Shown here: piece by piece, positions 8,249-17,776 of the stretch | How positions within the stretch are numbered: position 1 is the stretch's first letter | Layout of the letters: each line of letters opens with the position of its first letter | From: [Mycobacterium] zoologicum | GTDB taxonomy: Bacteria; Actinomycetota; Actinomycetes; Mycobacteriales; Mycobacteriaceae | Direction: 5' to 3' | DNA: 64,000 nt | Assembly (NCBI RefSeq): GCF_020172665.1 | Contig: NZ_CP083985.1 | Location: 1,152,302 to 1,216,301 of the forward strand | Notes under the pieces: model-generated | Database searches by the model: none | What the model saw: the letters and a program-made list of their open reading frames with translations, nothing else | Told to the model about the DNA's origin: nothing | Made by a program: the position numbers and the translations under genes

Positions 8249-10158
8249 GCGACGCCGCCGTCGAACAGGTAGCTCATGCCGGCTGACAGCATCTGCTGCG
8301 CGGCCTGGTAGAGCTCGGTCATCTGGTCACTGACGGAGGTGAAATCACCGGCGGTGAGCGCCGGGTGGCCGTCGGAATTCAGGATCGAGGTCGCCAGGTC
8401 GTCGCGCGCGTTGAGGAAGCCCGCGGTGATGCTGGTGGCCGGGTCGGTCCACATCTGAGTGAAGGCGTCGGGGAGGCCCATCTCCAGCCGCAGGGCCGCC
8501 AGCACCATGGGCAGCTCGATGTCCTTGAGCGCCAAGGGCAGGTTCTCGACGAGCGCCGCCGTGGCACCGCTCGGGTCGGCCATGAAGGCGTTGATGACGC
8601 TGCCCAGGTTGGGCATCCACGTAGCGTCCGTCATCCGGTCCAGCACCGAGGGCACGTCCTGCTGGCCACCGAAGATCTTCTCGAACTGCTCGTCGCCGAC
8701 CGCGGCCTTGATCTGATCGAACTCCAGGTTGGTCGTCACCCAGCCGATGGGGTTGTGCGTCTGGTCCATGGCGTAGTCGTACTGGAAGATCCGCTGCTGG
8801 ATCTCCGCGGCGTACTCGGCGGCGCTGACGGTCGGGTAGTCCGACGGCAGCAGGGTGCCGACCTCGCCGACCGGCACGGTTCCGAGGATCTGCGCATTGG
8901 CCGGGATGTCACCGTTGAGGCCCTGGATGCGCAGCGCAAGCAGCCCGTCCTGCAGGCCGGAGGTGTTGATCCAGTTGGCGACACCCGGGTTCTGGTCGCT
9001 CAGCACGTAGTAGGTGTAGCCGTCGGAGTCGTGGAACGCCTGGGTGTTGTTGAGGCTGCCGGTGACGGTCGCGTACGCCGAGGTGCCCGTCCAGGCGTTG
9101 GCGATCTGGGCGCCGGTGTAGGTGGCGTCGATGTTGGGCACCTTGACGACCATCGCCTCGCCGTCCGAGACCTGGAAGTGCACGAAGCTGGTGATCTGAC
9201 CGGGCAGCAGCGGCCCGCCCGGGATGGCGTTGGTGGTCGTGGCCCAGGGCTTCACCGAATCCATCGGGATGGTGTCGAAGACGTACTGCAGGCCCAGCAG
9301 GGTGAAGCTGGAGTTGTTGTCCACCAGGTTGTCGCCGGCCTGGCCCAGCAGCGCGGAGATGTCGTCATCGGAGAGCACCGGCAACGTGAACGCGGGCTGG
9401 TCCTCCAGCGCGACCGAGACCGCGGTGTGCGGCAGACCCCAGTCACCGAGGGTGTCGCGGATCAGCACCGAGCCGTAGCCGTCGGTGTCGATCCAGTTGG
9501 CGCCGGTGGGCGCGTCGGGGCCCACGTAGATGGTGTAGCTGCCGTCGGGGTTGGCGTGGAACTCCGACAGGTTGAAGGCGGTGACCGAGTGCCAGTCGGT
9601 CTCCTTGGTCATGCCGTTGCCGGTCATCATCGTGAAGGTCACTTCCTCGGTGCCCGGTCCGGGGTGCACGGTGACCACCTCGGTCTTGTCCCCGACGGGC
9701 AGCAGGTGGTACTGCTCGTCCGGGTTCGGGCTGTTCAAGAAGTTGTAGGGCTCGGCGCCCGGGGCGTTCCACTGATAGGGGATCACCGACGTGGAGTTCT
9801 GCGAGTAGCTGTGGTCGAGGTTGTACTGCGAGAGTCCGAGGACCAGCTGGTTCATCGCCGACATCTGCGCGTACCCGGGCAGCAGGGTCTTGTCGAAATC
9901 GGTGACGAACGGGTACTGGCTGTTCGTGGCGATGACGGTGTTCTGCCCCGCGACGATCTGGTCCAGCAGGGCCTGGAACGGGCTCGTTGATCCCGTCGTC
10001 AGCAGGATCGACGGCGCCTTGACCGCCGGCGGCGTCGCTGACGCCGCGGGGGACGCCGTCAAGGCGACCACCAGCGCGCCGGCCGCCGTGGCCGCCGCAC
10101 GAGCGCGTCCCGGCGACGCCGGACGGGTGACTTTCGAGGCGGACTGCTGGTGTGTCAT
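8245..10158 (-). CDS. Large secreted protein with DUF1214-like domains
   Basis: 637 residues. The N-terminus is a Sec-type signal peptide (basic [21 protein letters not shown], probable cleavage after ASPAASA near residue 42). The mature protein has at least two repeats of a DUF1214-like pattern: [20 protein letters not shown] with [26 protein letters not shown], and later [20 protein letters not shown] with [17 protein letters not shown]1254/1214 proteins are widespread in mycobacteria and have no firm function. ATG 10158 has a GGAG Shine-Dalgarno sequence 5 nt away. It forms an operon with R2lox (4-nt overlap) and is divergent from a PucR-type regulator. Confidence 0.78.
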   Translation of the reverse strand: MTHQQSASKVTRPASPGRARAAATAAGALVVALTASPAASATPPAVKAPSILLTTGSTSPFQALLDQIVAGQNTVIATNSQYPFVTDFDKTLLPGYAQMSAMNQLVLGLSQYNLDHSYSQNSTSVIPYQWNAPGAEPYNFLNSPNPDEQYHLLPVGDKTEVVTVHPGPGTEEVTFTMMTGNGMTKETDWHSVTAFNLSEFHANPDGSYTIYVGPDAPTGANWIDTDGYGSVLIRDTLGDWGLPHTAVSVALEDQPAFTLPVLSDDDISALLGQAGDNLVDNNSSFTLLGLQYVFDTIPMDSVKPWATTTNAIPGGPLLPGQITSFVHFQVSDGEAMVVKVPNIDATYTGAQIANAWTGTSAYATVTGSLNNTQAFHDSDGYTYYVLSDQNPGVANWINTSGLQDGLLALRIQGLNGDIPANAQILGTVPVGEVGTLLPSDYPTVSAAEYAAEIQQRIFQYDYAMDQTHNPIGWVTTNLEFDQIKAAVGDEQFEKIFGGQQDVPSVLDRMTDATWMPNLGSVINAFMADPSGATAALVENLPLALKDIELPMVLAALRLEMGLPDAFTQMWTDPATSITAGFLNARDDLATSILNSDGHPALTAGDFTSVSDQMTELYQAAQQMLSAGMSYLFDGGVA

Positions 10159-10269
10159 CTTGCTCCAGGTGCTGATAGATCGGCTGATTCCCGCTAATGC
10201 TGGCTTGAAGCAATCCGGTGATACAAGTGGCAGATGCACCGATTTCCCATCCAAAATCCGGCGTCACTA

Positions 10270-10298
10270 GTGCACTATGCACCATTGTCGGATACGCT
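10270..10298. promoter_or_regulatory. Palindrome and leaderless -10 in the divergent regulator promoter
   Basis: GTGCACTATGCAC (10270-10282) is a perfect 5-3-5 inverted repeat. TACGCT (10293-10298) lies 6 nt before GTG 10305 and looks like a leaderless -10 box of the PucR-type gene. The palindrome sits at about -35 to -23, a place where autorepression would be expected. The operator role is inference. Confidence 0.5.
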
Positions 10299-10304
10299 CC
10301 GCCG

Positions 10305-11531
10305 GTGAACTGGGAGCGGCCATCCGACCGGGTCTGCGAGCTGATGCGCCAAGGCGCCCAGCTGGGCGTGAGCGGTCTCGAACCGTGGCTGGGTGAACTT
10401 CACCGGGCAACACTCGCTTCGGACTATGTGCGCACCATCGCCGATGATCCGGTGATCGTCGAGGCGGTCCGCCAAAGCCTTCGCTCGAACCTGCTGCACT
10501 GGCTGGCAGCGAACGTCGCTCACCCCGCAACGCCGGTAGCGCCCAACCTCGATGACGAATCACTCACCGCCGCACGTGATCTGGTTCGTCACGGGTTGGA
10601 TGAAGCGGCGATCGTCGACGGCTACCGGGTCGCGCACAATGTGACATGGAAGTCCTGGCTGCAACTCGCATGTGAATTGACGTCCGACCCGGACGAACTG
10701 CGCGAGCTACTCGATGTGTCGGCTCGCTCGCTGGCGGGCTTCATCGACGAGACGGTCGGTGCGGTCTGTCGCCAGATCCGAATCGAGCGCAATGACCTGA
10801 CCCGCGGAACACACGCCCAGCGACGGCAGACCGTCGCGCTGGTCATCGATGGTGCACCGATCAGCCAGCGGCACATCGAGGATCGCCTCGGGTACCAACT
10901 CGGGGGGAGCCACACCGCGGTGGTGATCTGGGGCGACGAATCCAACGTCAATCTGTCCGATCTGGATCGCGCCGCCGAAATGTTGATGGGCAACACCGAA
11001 GGGCGGGCGTTGTCGGTGCTGGCCGATGCCCGGACCCGTTGGGTATGGCTGCCCGGAGTCGACGCCCCGGACCTCGGCGACATTGCCGTCGAACTGGGTC
11101 AGCGGTCAGGTGTGCGGATGGCCATCGGGCCGACGGCGGCGGGTATCGAGGGGTTTCGCAGCAGCCATCTCGACGCGATCACCACCCAGCGCATGATGGC
11201 GCGACTGGGCTCACCGCAGCGGCTCGCCAAGTTCACCGACATCTACCTCATCGCGCTGGTCACCGCGAACACGGACGAAGCGGACCGCTTCATCACACAG
11301 ACGCTCGGGGACTTCGAGTCTGCCGACGCCGAACTGCAGCGCACCGTCCTGACCTTCATCTACGAGCAGTGCAACGCCGCGCGAACGGCCGAGCTGCTGT
11401 ACACCCATCGAAACACGGTGCTGCGCAGGATCGCCCGCGCCAACGAGTTGTTGCCGCAGTCATTGGAGAAGGGCGGCGTGCACATCGCGGTCGCGCTGGA
11501 AGTCCTGCACTGGCGTGGCGTGAGCCGTTAA
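10305..11531 (+). CDS. PucR/CdaR-family transcriptional regulator
   Basis: 408 residues with the usual three-part layout: an RsbR-like N-terminal sensor region ([21 protein letters not shown]), a central degenerate GGDEF-like region ([20 protein letters not shown] ... [18 protein letters not shown]), and a C-terminal helix-turn-helix of the HTH_30 type ([29 protein letters not shown]). GTG 10305 is preferred to a GTG at 10218 because a TACGCT hexamer lies 6 nt upstream and the extra N-terminus looks non-coding. It is divergent from the DUF1214-R2lox operon, which it may control. It converges on trhA with a 4-nt overlap. Confidence 0.87.
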   Translation: MNWERPSDRVCELMRQGAQLGVSGLEPWLGELHRATLASDYVRTIADDPVIVEAVRQSLRSNLLHWLAANVAHPATPVAPNLDDESLTAARDLVRHGLDEAAIVDGYRVAHNVTWKSWLQLACELTSDPDELRELLDVSARSLAGFIDETVGAVCRQIRIERNDLTRGTHAQRRQTVALVIDGAPISQRHIEDRLGYQLGGSHTAVVIWGDESNVNLSDLDRAAEMLMGNTEGRALSVLADARTRWVWLPGVDAPDLGDIAVELGQRSGVRMAIGPTAAGIEGFRSSHLDAITTQRMMARLGSPQRLAKFTDIYLIALVTANTDEADRFITQTLGDFESADAELQRTVLTFIYEQCNAARTAELLYTHRNTVLRRIARANELLPQSLEKGGVHIAVALEVLHWRGVSR

Positions 11532-12235
11532 TACAGCGCCGCGAACCAGATCGCGATGTACTGACAGACCGCCGCCACCGCGGTGCAGGCGTGGAAGAAC
11601 TCGTGGTAGCCGAACGTGGCCGGCCACGGGTTCGGCCACTTCAGCGCGTACATGATCGCCCCGATGCTGTAGAGCGCGCCGCCGACGGTCAGCAGCACCA
11701 TGGCCGCCACCCCGGCGTTGTGCATGATCGTGGCGATGAAGAACGCCGACACCCAGCCCAGCAGCAGGTAGAGCGGCACCCCCACCCATTTCGGGGCGGT
11801 CGGCCAGCACAACTTAAGCACCACCCCGGCCAGTGCGCCGCCCCACACGATCATCATCACCAGCCGTTCCTGGCGGCCGTGATCCATCGCCAGCAGTGCG
11901 AACGGGGTGTAGGTGCCGGCGATGAAGATGAAGATCATCGCGTGATCGAGGCGCTTCATCCGGATCCGGGTGGCCACCGATTTCCAGGTCACCCGGTGAT
12001 ACGTTGCGCTGACGGCGAACATGCCGACCACCGAGATGGTGTAGGCCAGCGTCGCCAATCCGGCTTCGAGGCCGGCCAGCGGCCAGGTCACCGCGATCAG
12101 GGTGATCCCGGCGATGACCGCCACGATCGCCGAGACCAGGTGAATCCACCCGCGGGCTCTCGGTTTCACCGGCCCCGCAGCGAAGTCGGGCAGCTCAGGG
12201 TTGGGCTCGGCGATGATGTCGGCGTGGGTGCTCAT
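11528..12235 (-). CDS. trhA: Hemolysin III family membrane protein (TrhA)
   Basis: A 235-residue, seven-helix protein of the HlyIII/PAQR family. Conserved elements are [16 protein letters not shown], the histidine/tyrosine pair in [27 protein letters not shown] and the terminal [22 protein letters not shown], whose histidines form the predicted metal site. The family acts in membrane energetics or lipid homeostasis; haemolysis is not a proven role. Position next to the Z-prenyl synthase matches Rv1085c-Rv1086. Confidence 0.9.
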   Translation of the reverse strand: MSTHADIIAEPNPELPDFAAGPVKPRARGWIHLVSAIVAVIAGITLIAVTWPLAGLEAGLATLAYTISVVGMFAVSATYHRVTWKSVATRIRMKRLDHAMIFIFIAGTYTPFALLAMDHGRQERLVMMIVWGGALAGVVLKLCWPTAPKWVGVPLYLLLGWVSAFFIATIMHNAGVAAMVLLTVGGALYSIGAIMYALKWPNPWPATFGYHEFFHACTAVAAVCQYIAIWFAALY

Positions 12236-12306
12236 GGACCTTCCCCAAGCGGATTCCCGGATGCGATTGGCGGCAACTTCTCCCGATCACAGTAGTCTGG
12301 GTTTTT

Positions 12307-13095
12307 GTGGCGATCATCCCGGCGCGCCTGAAAGAGCCGCTGTACCGGCTCTACGAATTGCGGCTACGGCAGGGCCTGGCGGCCTCCCGATCGGCGCTGC
12401 CGCGCCATATCGCCGTGCTGTGCGACGGCAACCGGCGCTGGGCCCGCGACGCCGGCTACGACGACGTCAGCTACGGCTACCGGATGGGCGCTGCCAAGAT
12501 CGCCGAGATGCTGCGGTGGTGCGCCGACGCCGGCATCGAGATGGCCACCGTCTATCTGCTGTCCACCGAGAACCTGCAACGCGACCGCGAAGAGCTCGCC
12601 GCGCTCATCGAGATCATCACCGATGTGGTGGAGGAGATCTGCGCACCGGCCAACCGCTGGAGCGTGCGCACCGTCGGGGACCTGGAACTGATCGGCGCCG
12701 AGGCTGCCCAACGGTTGCGCGCCGCGGTAGAGGGCACAGCTCGCACGGGTGAGTTTCACGTCAACGTCGCCGTCGGCTACGGCGGCCGGCAGGAGATCGT
12801 CGACGCCGTGCGCGGCCTGCTCGGCAAGGAACTGGCCAACGGCGCCACCGCCGAGGAACTGGTCGAAGCCGTGACCGTCGAGGGCATTTCGGAGAACCTC
12901 TACACCTCCGGTCAGCCCGATCCCGATCTGGTGATCCGCACCTCCGGCGAGCAGCGGCTGTCCGGCTTCCTGCTGTGGCAGAGCGCCTATTCGGAGATGT
13001 GGTTCACCGAGGCGCACTGGCCGGCGTTCCGCCGGGTCGACTTCCTGCGCGCGCTGCGCGACTACAGCGTTCGACATCGGCGATTCGGGCGGTAG
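12307..13095 (+). CDS. Short-chain Z-isoprenyl diphosphate synthase (Z-FPP synthase type)
   Basis: A 262-residue cis-prenyltransferase. CDGNRRWAR carries the catalytic Asp, and YLLSTENLQRD, GYGGRQEIVDAVR, DPDLVIRTSGEQRLSGFLLWQ and SEMWF are the other conserved blocks. It is nearly identical in pattern to M. tuberculosis Rv1086, which makes omega,E,Z-farnesyl diphosphate, the primer for decaprenyl phosphate needed in arabinogalactan and peptidoglycan synthesis. It lacks features of the long-chain paralogue UppS. GTG 12307 follows a TAGTCT hexamer by 8 nt, suggesting a leaderless mRNA. Confidence 0.92.
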   Translation: MAIIPARLKEPLYRLYELRLRQGLAASRSALPRHIAVLCDGNRRWARDAGYDDVSYGYRMGAAKIAEMLRWCADAGIEMATVYLLSTENLQRDREELAALIEIITDVVEEICAPANRWSVRTVGDLELIGAEAAQRLRAAVEGTARTGEFHVNVAVGYGGRQEIVDAVRGLLGKELANGATAEELVEAVTVEGISENLYTSGQPDPDLVIRTSGEQRLSGFLLWQSAYSEMWFTEAHWPAFRRVDFLRALRDYSVRHRRFGR

Positions 13096-13097
13096 CG

Positions 13098-14465
13098 GTG
13101 ATCGTGCTGTCGGGCCTGGTGTTCACCCTGAGCTGGTGGCTCGGGACCTACCTGCTGGCCCGGGACCCCCGCAAGCCGGTGCTGGTGCTGGCCGCCGTCG
13201 GGCTGTGCGGCTTCGCGGCCGTGGTCGCCGCCGACGCGGTGCGGGCGGTGTGGCAGCCGGAGCTACTCGGCAAGCTGGAGATCTACCTGGCCGTGGTGCC
13301 CGGGGTGGCCTGGTTCGCGGTGCTGCTGGAGTTGGGCCGGCCCTGCGACCGTTGGGGCGGCCGGGGGCGTGAGACGCTGCTGATCGGCGCGGTGGCCGCG
13401 GTGGCGCTGACCGGTGCGGCCTGGGCCGGCAGCGTCGATGGACCACTGCGGGCCGGGCACTGGCTGCTGTTCGCGGTGATCTCGGCGTCCACGGTCGGGG
13501 CGATGGTCAAGGCGCTGATCCGGCCGGCGCAGCCCGGTTCGGTGCTCGGGGTGGTGGTCGTCGCGACGTTGTTCTTCGCGTTGGCCAACGCGATCCTGAT
13601 CATCCCGCTCGGGGTGGTGCCCAGCGGGATCGCGTTGGCCGCCACCGGTTTCGACGTGCTGCTGCTGGGGCTGGCGGTGGCGCTGTGGGATGCCTTCGAC
13701 GAGGGCCAGGCGCTGCGCCTGGACATGCTGCGCTCGTTTCTGGCCTCCGGCGCGATGACGACGCTGCTGGGCGGCCAGGTCCTGCTCGCGTTGGTGCTGA
13801 CCCGCGGCGACACCGGCACCCAGGTCGTGCTGACGGTGCTGATGTTCACCATGATCGCGGTGGCCATCGAGGCGCAGGTGTTCATCGACCGGCTGGCCGG
13901 GATCTTCGACCGGCTCGCGTTCTGGCGGTCCCCGGAGCTGCGCGCCGACCGTGCCGCGCTGCGCGAGACCGAGGCGGCGCTGGCGCTGCGCTCGAGCGGC
14001 CCGCTCGACGACCTCGACGAGGACGCCTTCGTCCGGCTCACCCGGCGGGCGCTGGGCCACTACGGGGATCTGTCGAAACTGGTCGCCAGCCCGCTGACCG
14101 CGCTGCCGGTGATCGACGAGCGACTGGCGGCCCGCGGCGCCCCCGACGCTCCGCTGGAGCGCGCCAACGAACTCAAGGCGTTGCTGGCCGACCGGATCTC
14201 GGCGCTCAAACCGCGTGACTGCGGCGAGTTCGGTACCACCGAGCAGTGGCGGCACTACAACGCGCTGTACTTCCCGTACGTGGTGGGGGTGCGGGCCTAC
14301 GCACAGAACGCCACCGCCGCCGGACTCGATCCCACCGCCCGCCAGGCCTGGCAGTGGCTGGTCACCGAGGTGCCGCAGCGCTCCCTGCACAACTGGCAGA
14401 ACGCCGGGGCCCGGGTGATCGCCGCCGATCTGCGCGGCCGGGTCGAGGTGTCGCCAGGCCTCTGA
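13098..14465 (+). CDS. Polytopic membrane protein of unknown function
   Basis: 455 residues. The first 240 or so hold about eight hydrophobic segments (VIVLSGLVFTLSWWLGTYLL, LVLAAVGLCGFAAVVAADAV, ILIIPLGVVPSGIALAATGF and others), with two more near FLASGAMTTLLGGQVLLALV. The remaining 170 residues are soluble and alpha-helical (ADRAALRETEAALALRS, RLTRRALGHYGDLSKLVASPL, WRHYNALYFPYVVGVRAYAQ). GTG 13098 lies 2 nt after the preceding stop, implying an operon with the prenyl synthase. I do not recognise the family; the pairing hints at lipid-carrier or envelope work. Confidence 0.72.
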   Translation: MIVLSGLVFTLSWWLGTYLLARDPRKPVLVLAAVGLCGFAAVVAADAVRAVWQPELLGKLEIYLAVVPGVAWFAVLLELGRPCDRWGGRGRETLLIGAVAAVALTGAAWAGSVDGPLRAGHWLLFAVISASTVGAMVKALIRPAQPGSVLGVVVVATLFFALANAILIIPLGVVPSGIALAATGFDVLLLGLAVALWDAFDEGQALRLDMLRSFLASGAMTTLLGGQVLLALVLTRGDTGTQVVLTVLMFTMIAVAIEAQVFIDRLAGIFDRLAFWRSPELRADRAALRETEAALALRSSGPLDDLDEDAFVRLTRRALGHYGDLSKLVASPLTALPVIDERLAARGAPDAPLERANELKALLADRISALKPRDCGEFGTTEQWRHYNALYFPYVVGVRAYAQNATAAGLDPTARQAWQWLVTEVPQRSLHNWQNAGARVIAADLRGRVEVSPGL

Positions 14466-14567
14466 CCTGCGATTGGCAGCGCTTGGCAGTGCCGTGCGTC
14501 GATGTGGCAGCGGGTTGTGAGCAACGTCGGGGGTGTCAGTAGAAGACCCTGGACAAGGAGCTTGATC

Positions 14568-14975
14568 ATGACCGCAATAACCACGCCGATCCTGTTCGAC
14601 GCGACCGACTCACTGCTGCGCTTCGCCCTGCGCGCCGACGCCGTCATCACCGGAATCATCGGTTTGGCCGGTGTGATCGCCGCCCGCCCGATGGCGGCCA
14701 TCGAGGGCTTGACCCCGGCCCACGAATACGCCCTGGCCGCGTTCTGCGTCCTCTACGGAGCGGTGGTGTACTTCCTGTCCGCGCTTCCGGAGGTGCGCCG
14801 GGCCGGGATCGGTGTGATCGCCGCGAACCTGGTGTGCACGGTGGCCGCCGTTGCGGTGGTGGAGGCGGGTGTGTTTCCGCTCACCGGAATCGGGATCGCG
14901 GCGATGCTGGGCAGTGCCGTCTACACGGCGTTCTTCGCGTGGATGCAGTTCCGCGGGCTGCGTCGGCTGAGCTGA
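14568..14975 (+). CDS. Small four-helix membrane protein, unknown
   Basis: 135 residues with four hydrophobic helices: DAVITGIIGLAGVIAARPM, EYALAAFCVLYGAVVYFLSAL, GIGVIAANLVCTVAAVAVV and LTGIGIAAMLGSAVYTAFFAWMQF. The start has a strong Shine-Dalgarno sequence (AAGGAG, 14555-14560) 7 nt before ATG 14568, so this is translated by the canonical route. The size and helix layout resemble small DoxX- or SPW-like proteins, but no diagnostic motif is visible. Confidence 0.75.
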   Translation: MTAITTPILFDATDSLLRFALRADAVITGIIGLAGVIAARPMAAIEGLTPAHEYALAAFCVLYGAVVYFLSALPEVRRAGIGVIAANLVCTVAAVAVVEAGVFPLTGIGIAAMLGSAVYTAFFAWMQFRGLRRLS

Positions 14976-15027
14976 TCGCGGGTCGCTCAGCGTGTCGCCG
15001 CGGCCGCCACCAATTACAGTTTGGGCC

Positions 15028-15588
15028 ATGATGTGGCGGCTGGCGGCGATGACGCTGATTCCCGTGACCCTGATGTTCGCCGAAGCGCCGGCGCAGGCCG
15101 ACGACAAGAGCTACCTGAGCTACCTCGAGTCCCACGGCTTCAAGTACCAGAACAGCCCGGGGCTGTCGACGCCGGCGGGCGCGGTGCAGTTCGGCGGGTA
15201 CATCTGCCAGAACCTGCGGCGCGGCCGTCCCGCCCGGGATCGGTTCGGCACGAAGGTCGCCGACGGGATCACCAAGGTGGTGGTGGACGCCGCGCAGAAG
15301 GAGATGTGCCCGGACACGTTGGCCGCGACGCCGACACCCACACCCGTGCCGGTGGAGCCGACGCCGACCAACGAGGTGATCCCGCCACTGCCGCCGCAGA
15401 CTCCGCCGCCGGGGCAGGAGCCGCCGCCGGGGCAGGAACCGCCGCCGGCCGAGCCTCCGCCGCCGAACGAGCCCCCGCCGCCGAACGAGCCCCCGCCGCC
15501 GAACGAGCCGCCCGCGCAGGGCCAGCCCGAGCAGCAGCCGGGGCAGCAGCCAGGACAGCCACAGCCGGGAACCGCTACTCTGCCGTAA
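15028..15588 (+). CDS. Secreted DUF732 protein with proline-rich tail
   Basis: A 186-residue exported protein. The signal peptide (MMWRLAAMTLIPVTLMFAEAPAQA) is followed by a DUF732 domain: DDKSYLSYLESHGFKYQNS, an internal GGYICQNLRRG and a later EMCPDT, giving the paired cysteines typical of this mycobacterial family. The C-terminal 75 residues are almost entirely Pro, Glu, Gln, Gly and Asn, with PPGQEP and PPPNEP repeats. DUF732 proteins are small, secreted and of unknown function. The tail resembles cell-wall-spanning linkers. Confidence 0.85.
   Translation: MMWRLAAMTLIPVTLMFAEAPAQADDKSYLSYLESHGFKYQNSPGLSTPAGAVQFGGYICQNLRRGRPARDRFGTKVADGITKVVVDAAQKEMCPDTLAATPTPTPVPVEPTPTNEVIPPLPPQTPPPGQEPPPGQEPPPAEPPPPNEPPPPNEPPPPNEPPAQGQPEQQPGQQPGQPQPGTATLP
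15451..15510 (+). repeat. 18-bp tandem repeat coding for PPPNEP
   Basis: Three 18-nt units begin at 15451, 15469 and 15487 (consensus GAGCCCCCGCCGCCGAAC, one T/C difference in the first) and a partial fourth unit follows. They encode the PPPNEP repeats of the DUF732 protein. Such in-frame units can change in number by slippage. Confidence 0.85.
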
Positions 15589-15589
15589 G

Positions 15590-16528
15590 TCAGAGCTTGC
15601 GCAGCCGCAGCCGGTTGATGGAGTGATCGGCGTCCTTGCGCAGCACCAGGGTGGCCCGCGGCCGGGTCGGCAGGATGTTCTCGATCAGGTTCGGCCGGTT
15701 GATGGAACGCCAGATGTCACGCGCGGCTGCCACCGCCTGCTGGTCATTCAGCGCCGCGTAGTGGTGGAAGTGCGAGTCGGGGTTCGCGAACGAGGTGGAG
15801 CGCATCGCCAGGAACCGCGAGACGTACCAGTGCTCGATGTCCTCCACCCGGGCGTCGACGTAGAGCGAGAAGTCGAACAGGTCCGAGATCATCAGCGTCG
15901 GCCCGGTCTGCAGCACGTTGAGGCCCTCGAGGATCAGGATGTCGGGGTGGCGGACCACCTGCTTGGCGCCGGGGACGATGTCGTAGCTCAGGTGGGAGTA
16001 CACCGGCGCACACACCATGTCGGCGCCGGACTTCACCGACGTCACGAAGCGCATCAGGGCGCGGCGGTTGTAGCTATCGGGAAAACCCTTGCGGTGCATC
16101 AGGTTACGGCGTTCCAACTCGTGGTTGGGGTACAGGAACCCGTCGGTGGTGACCAGATCCACCCGCGGATGGTGGCCCCAGCGGGCCAGCAGGGCCTGCA
16201 GCACACGCGCGGTCGTCGACTTGCCGACGGCCACGCTGCCGGCCACACCGATGATGAACGGCACCGGTCGGTCGGGGCTCAGATCGTTCTCGCCGAGGAA
16301 CTCCGCGGTGGCGGCGAACAGCTGCTGGCGGGCGGCGACCTGCAGGTGCAACAGACGGGCCAGCGGCAGGTAGACCTCTTCGACCTCGAGCAGGTCGACC
16401 TGCTCGCCGAGGCCGCGCAGCGCCACGACCTCTTCGGCGCTCAGGGGCATCGGCGTCGACATACGCAGCGTCCGCCATTGCCGTCGGTCGAACTCCACGT
16501 AGGGACTCGGCTCACTCAGCCGCCGCAT
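15590..16528 (-). CDS. coaA: Pantothenate kinase, type I
   Basis: A 312-residue kinase, the exact length of mycobacterial CoaA. It phosphorylates pantothenate in the first step of coenzyme A synthesis. The P-loop is [54 protein letters not shown] and [16 protein letters not shown] are the other conserved blocks, and RLRLRKL ends the protein. CoA feedback inhibition is expected for type I enzymes. It ends 2 nt from the convergent DUF732 gene. Confidence 0.97.
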   Translation of the reverse strand: MRRLSEPSPYVEFDRRQWRTLRMSTPMPLSAEEVVALRGLGEQVDLLEVEEVYLPLARLLHLQVAARQQLFAATAEFLGENDLSPDRPVPFIIGVAGSVAVGKSTTARVLQALLARWGHHPRVDLVTTDGFLYPNHELERRNLMHRKGFPDSYNRRALMRFVTSVKSGADMVCAPVYSHLSYDIVPGAKQVVRHPDILILEGLNVLQTGPTLMISDLFDFSLYVDARVEDIEHWYVSRFLAMRSTSFANPDSHFHHYAALNDQQAVAAARDIWRSINRPNLIENILPTRPRATLVLRKDADHSINRLRLRKL

Positions 16529-16573
16529 GACCGTACAGTCTTGCAGCCGCCTCGACCGTTAGCCTGATCGGGT

Positions 16574-17776
16574 ATGGAGCCCGACGTGTTGATCCGTGAA
16601 TACCTGCTGCTCGGTCTGCGCTTCGACCGGATCGAGCCGGGCTACGTCGACGCGTTCACCGGCGATCCGGCGCTGCAACGCCTCGTCGAGAACGAACCGG
16701 TGCCCGATCCGGCCGAACTCGCGCGTCAGGCCGAGCGGCTGCGTGCGGCACTGCCCGGTGGACTCGAGGCGGCGCGGGCGGACTACCTGCGGGTGCACCT
16801 GCGGGCCCTGGCCTGCGCCGGACGCAAGTTCGCCGGGCAGCAGGTCGGATTCGTCGAGGAGGTCAGCGACTACTTCGACGTGGCGACGATCGTCAAGGGC
16901 GACCCCGACCGTTACCGGGCCGCACACGCCCGGCTCGACGAAGCCCTCGGCGGGACGGGTCCGCTGACCGACCGGATGGCCGCGCACCGTCAGGCGGACG
17001 AGATTCCGCCGGAGCGGCTGGAGGCGTGCATCCACGCGTTCTCTTCGGCGCTGCGCGACCGGGTCCGCGCGAACTTCCCGCTGCCCGACACCGAGACCAT
17101 CACCTACGAGGTGGTCACCGATAAGCCGTGGTCGGGATTCAACTACTACCGCGGCGACTATCGATCCACGGTGGCCGTCAACGCCGACCTCAAGCAGCTG
17201 ATGTCCAACCTGCCGCGGCTGGTGGCCCACGAGTCCTACCCGGGGCATCACACCGAGCACTGCCGCAAGGAGGCCGGGCTGGTGGCCCGACTCGGCCAGG
17301 CCGAGCAGACCATCTTCCTGGTCAACACCCCGCAGTGCCTGATGGCCGAAGGCCTGGCCGACCTGGCGCTGTATGCCGCGGTCGGCCCGGGGTGGGGCGC
17401 GTGGGCGGCGGACATCTACGCCGATCTGGGGCTGCGGTTCGACGGCGAGCGGGCCGAAGCGGTGTCCGAGGCGGCCGCCGAGCTGGCCGATGTGCGCCAG
17501 GACGCGGCGCTGATGCTGCACGACGAGCACCGCGACACCGACGAGGTCGCCGAGTATCTGCGCCGCTGGCTGCTGGTAACCGACGACCGGGCCCGGCAGA
17601 GCCTGCGGTTCCTGTCCTCACCGCTGTGGCGGGCCTACACCTCGACCTACGTGGAGGGCTACCGGCTGCTGCGGGCCTGGCTGGACGCCCGGCCGGTGGG
17701 TGTGAACCTCACCGAGCGGTTCGGTCGGCTGCTGGACGAGCCGCTCATTCCGTCGGCGATAGACTTGCCCGCGTGA
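16574..17776 (+). CDS. DUF885-family putative zinc metallopeptidase
   Basis: 400 residues, mostly alpha-helical. The motif HESYPGHH (residues 219-226) with an upstream [17 protein letters not shown] and a downstream EGLADLALY gives the HExxxGHH-type metal site of the DUF885 family. Members are predicted cytosolic peptidases. There is no signal peptide. A TAGCCT hexamer 8 nt before ATG 16574 suggests leaderless transcription, divergent from coaA. The stop overlaps the glyA GTG start. Activity is inferred from the motif only. Confidence 0.78.
   Translation: MEPDVLIREYLLLGLRFDRIEPGYVDAFTGDPALQRLVENEPVPDPAELARQAERLRAALPGGLEAARADYLRVHLRALACAGRKFAGQQVGFVEEVSDYFDVATIVKGDPDRYRAAHARLDEALGGTGPLTDRMAAHRQADEIPPERLEACIHAFSSALRDRVRANFPLPDTETITYEVVTDKPWSGFNYYRGDYRSTVAVNADLKQLMSNLPRLVAHESYPGHHTEHCRKEAGLVARLGQAEQTIFLVNTPQCLMAEGLADLALYAAVGPGWGAWAADIYADLGLRFDGERAEAVSEAAAELADVRQDAALMLHDEHRDTDEVAEYLRRWLLVTDDRARQSLRFLSSPLWRAYTSTYVEGYRLLRAWLDARPVGVNLTERFGRLLDEPLIPSAIDLPA
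17760..17765 (+). promoter_or_regulatory. -10 hexamer TAGACT upstream of glyA
   Basis: TAGACT lies inside the 3' end of the DUF885 gene and ends 7 nt before GTG 17773. It fits a leaderless promoter giving glyA its own transcript, and supports the GTG start. Confidence 0.45.

Noticed and set aside
8365..9990. 541-codon plus-strand open frame antisense to the DUF1214-like gene
   Set aside because: Val/Gly/Arg/His-rich shadow translation with no domain, signal peptide or plausible start; the minus-strand gene has a signal peptide, Shine-Dalgarno sequence and DUF1214 repeats.
15451..15510. Short regular repeats as a possible CRISPR-like array
   Set aside because: The units are directly tandem, in frame and encode PPPNEP; no spacers.
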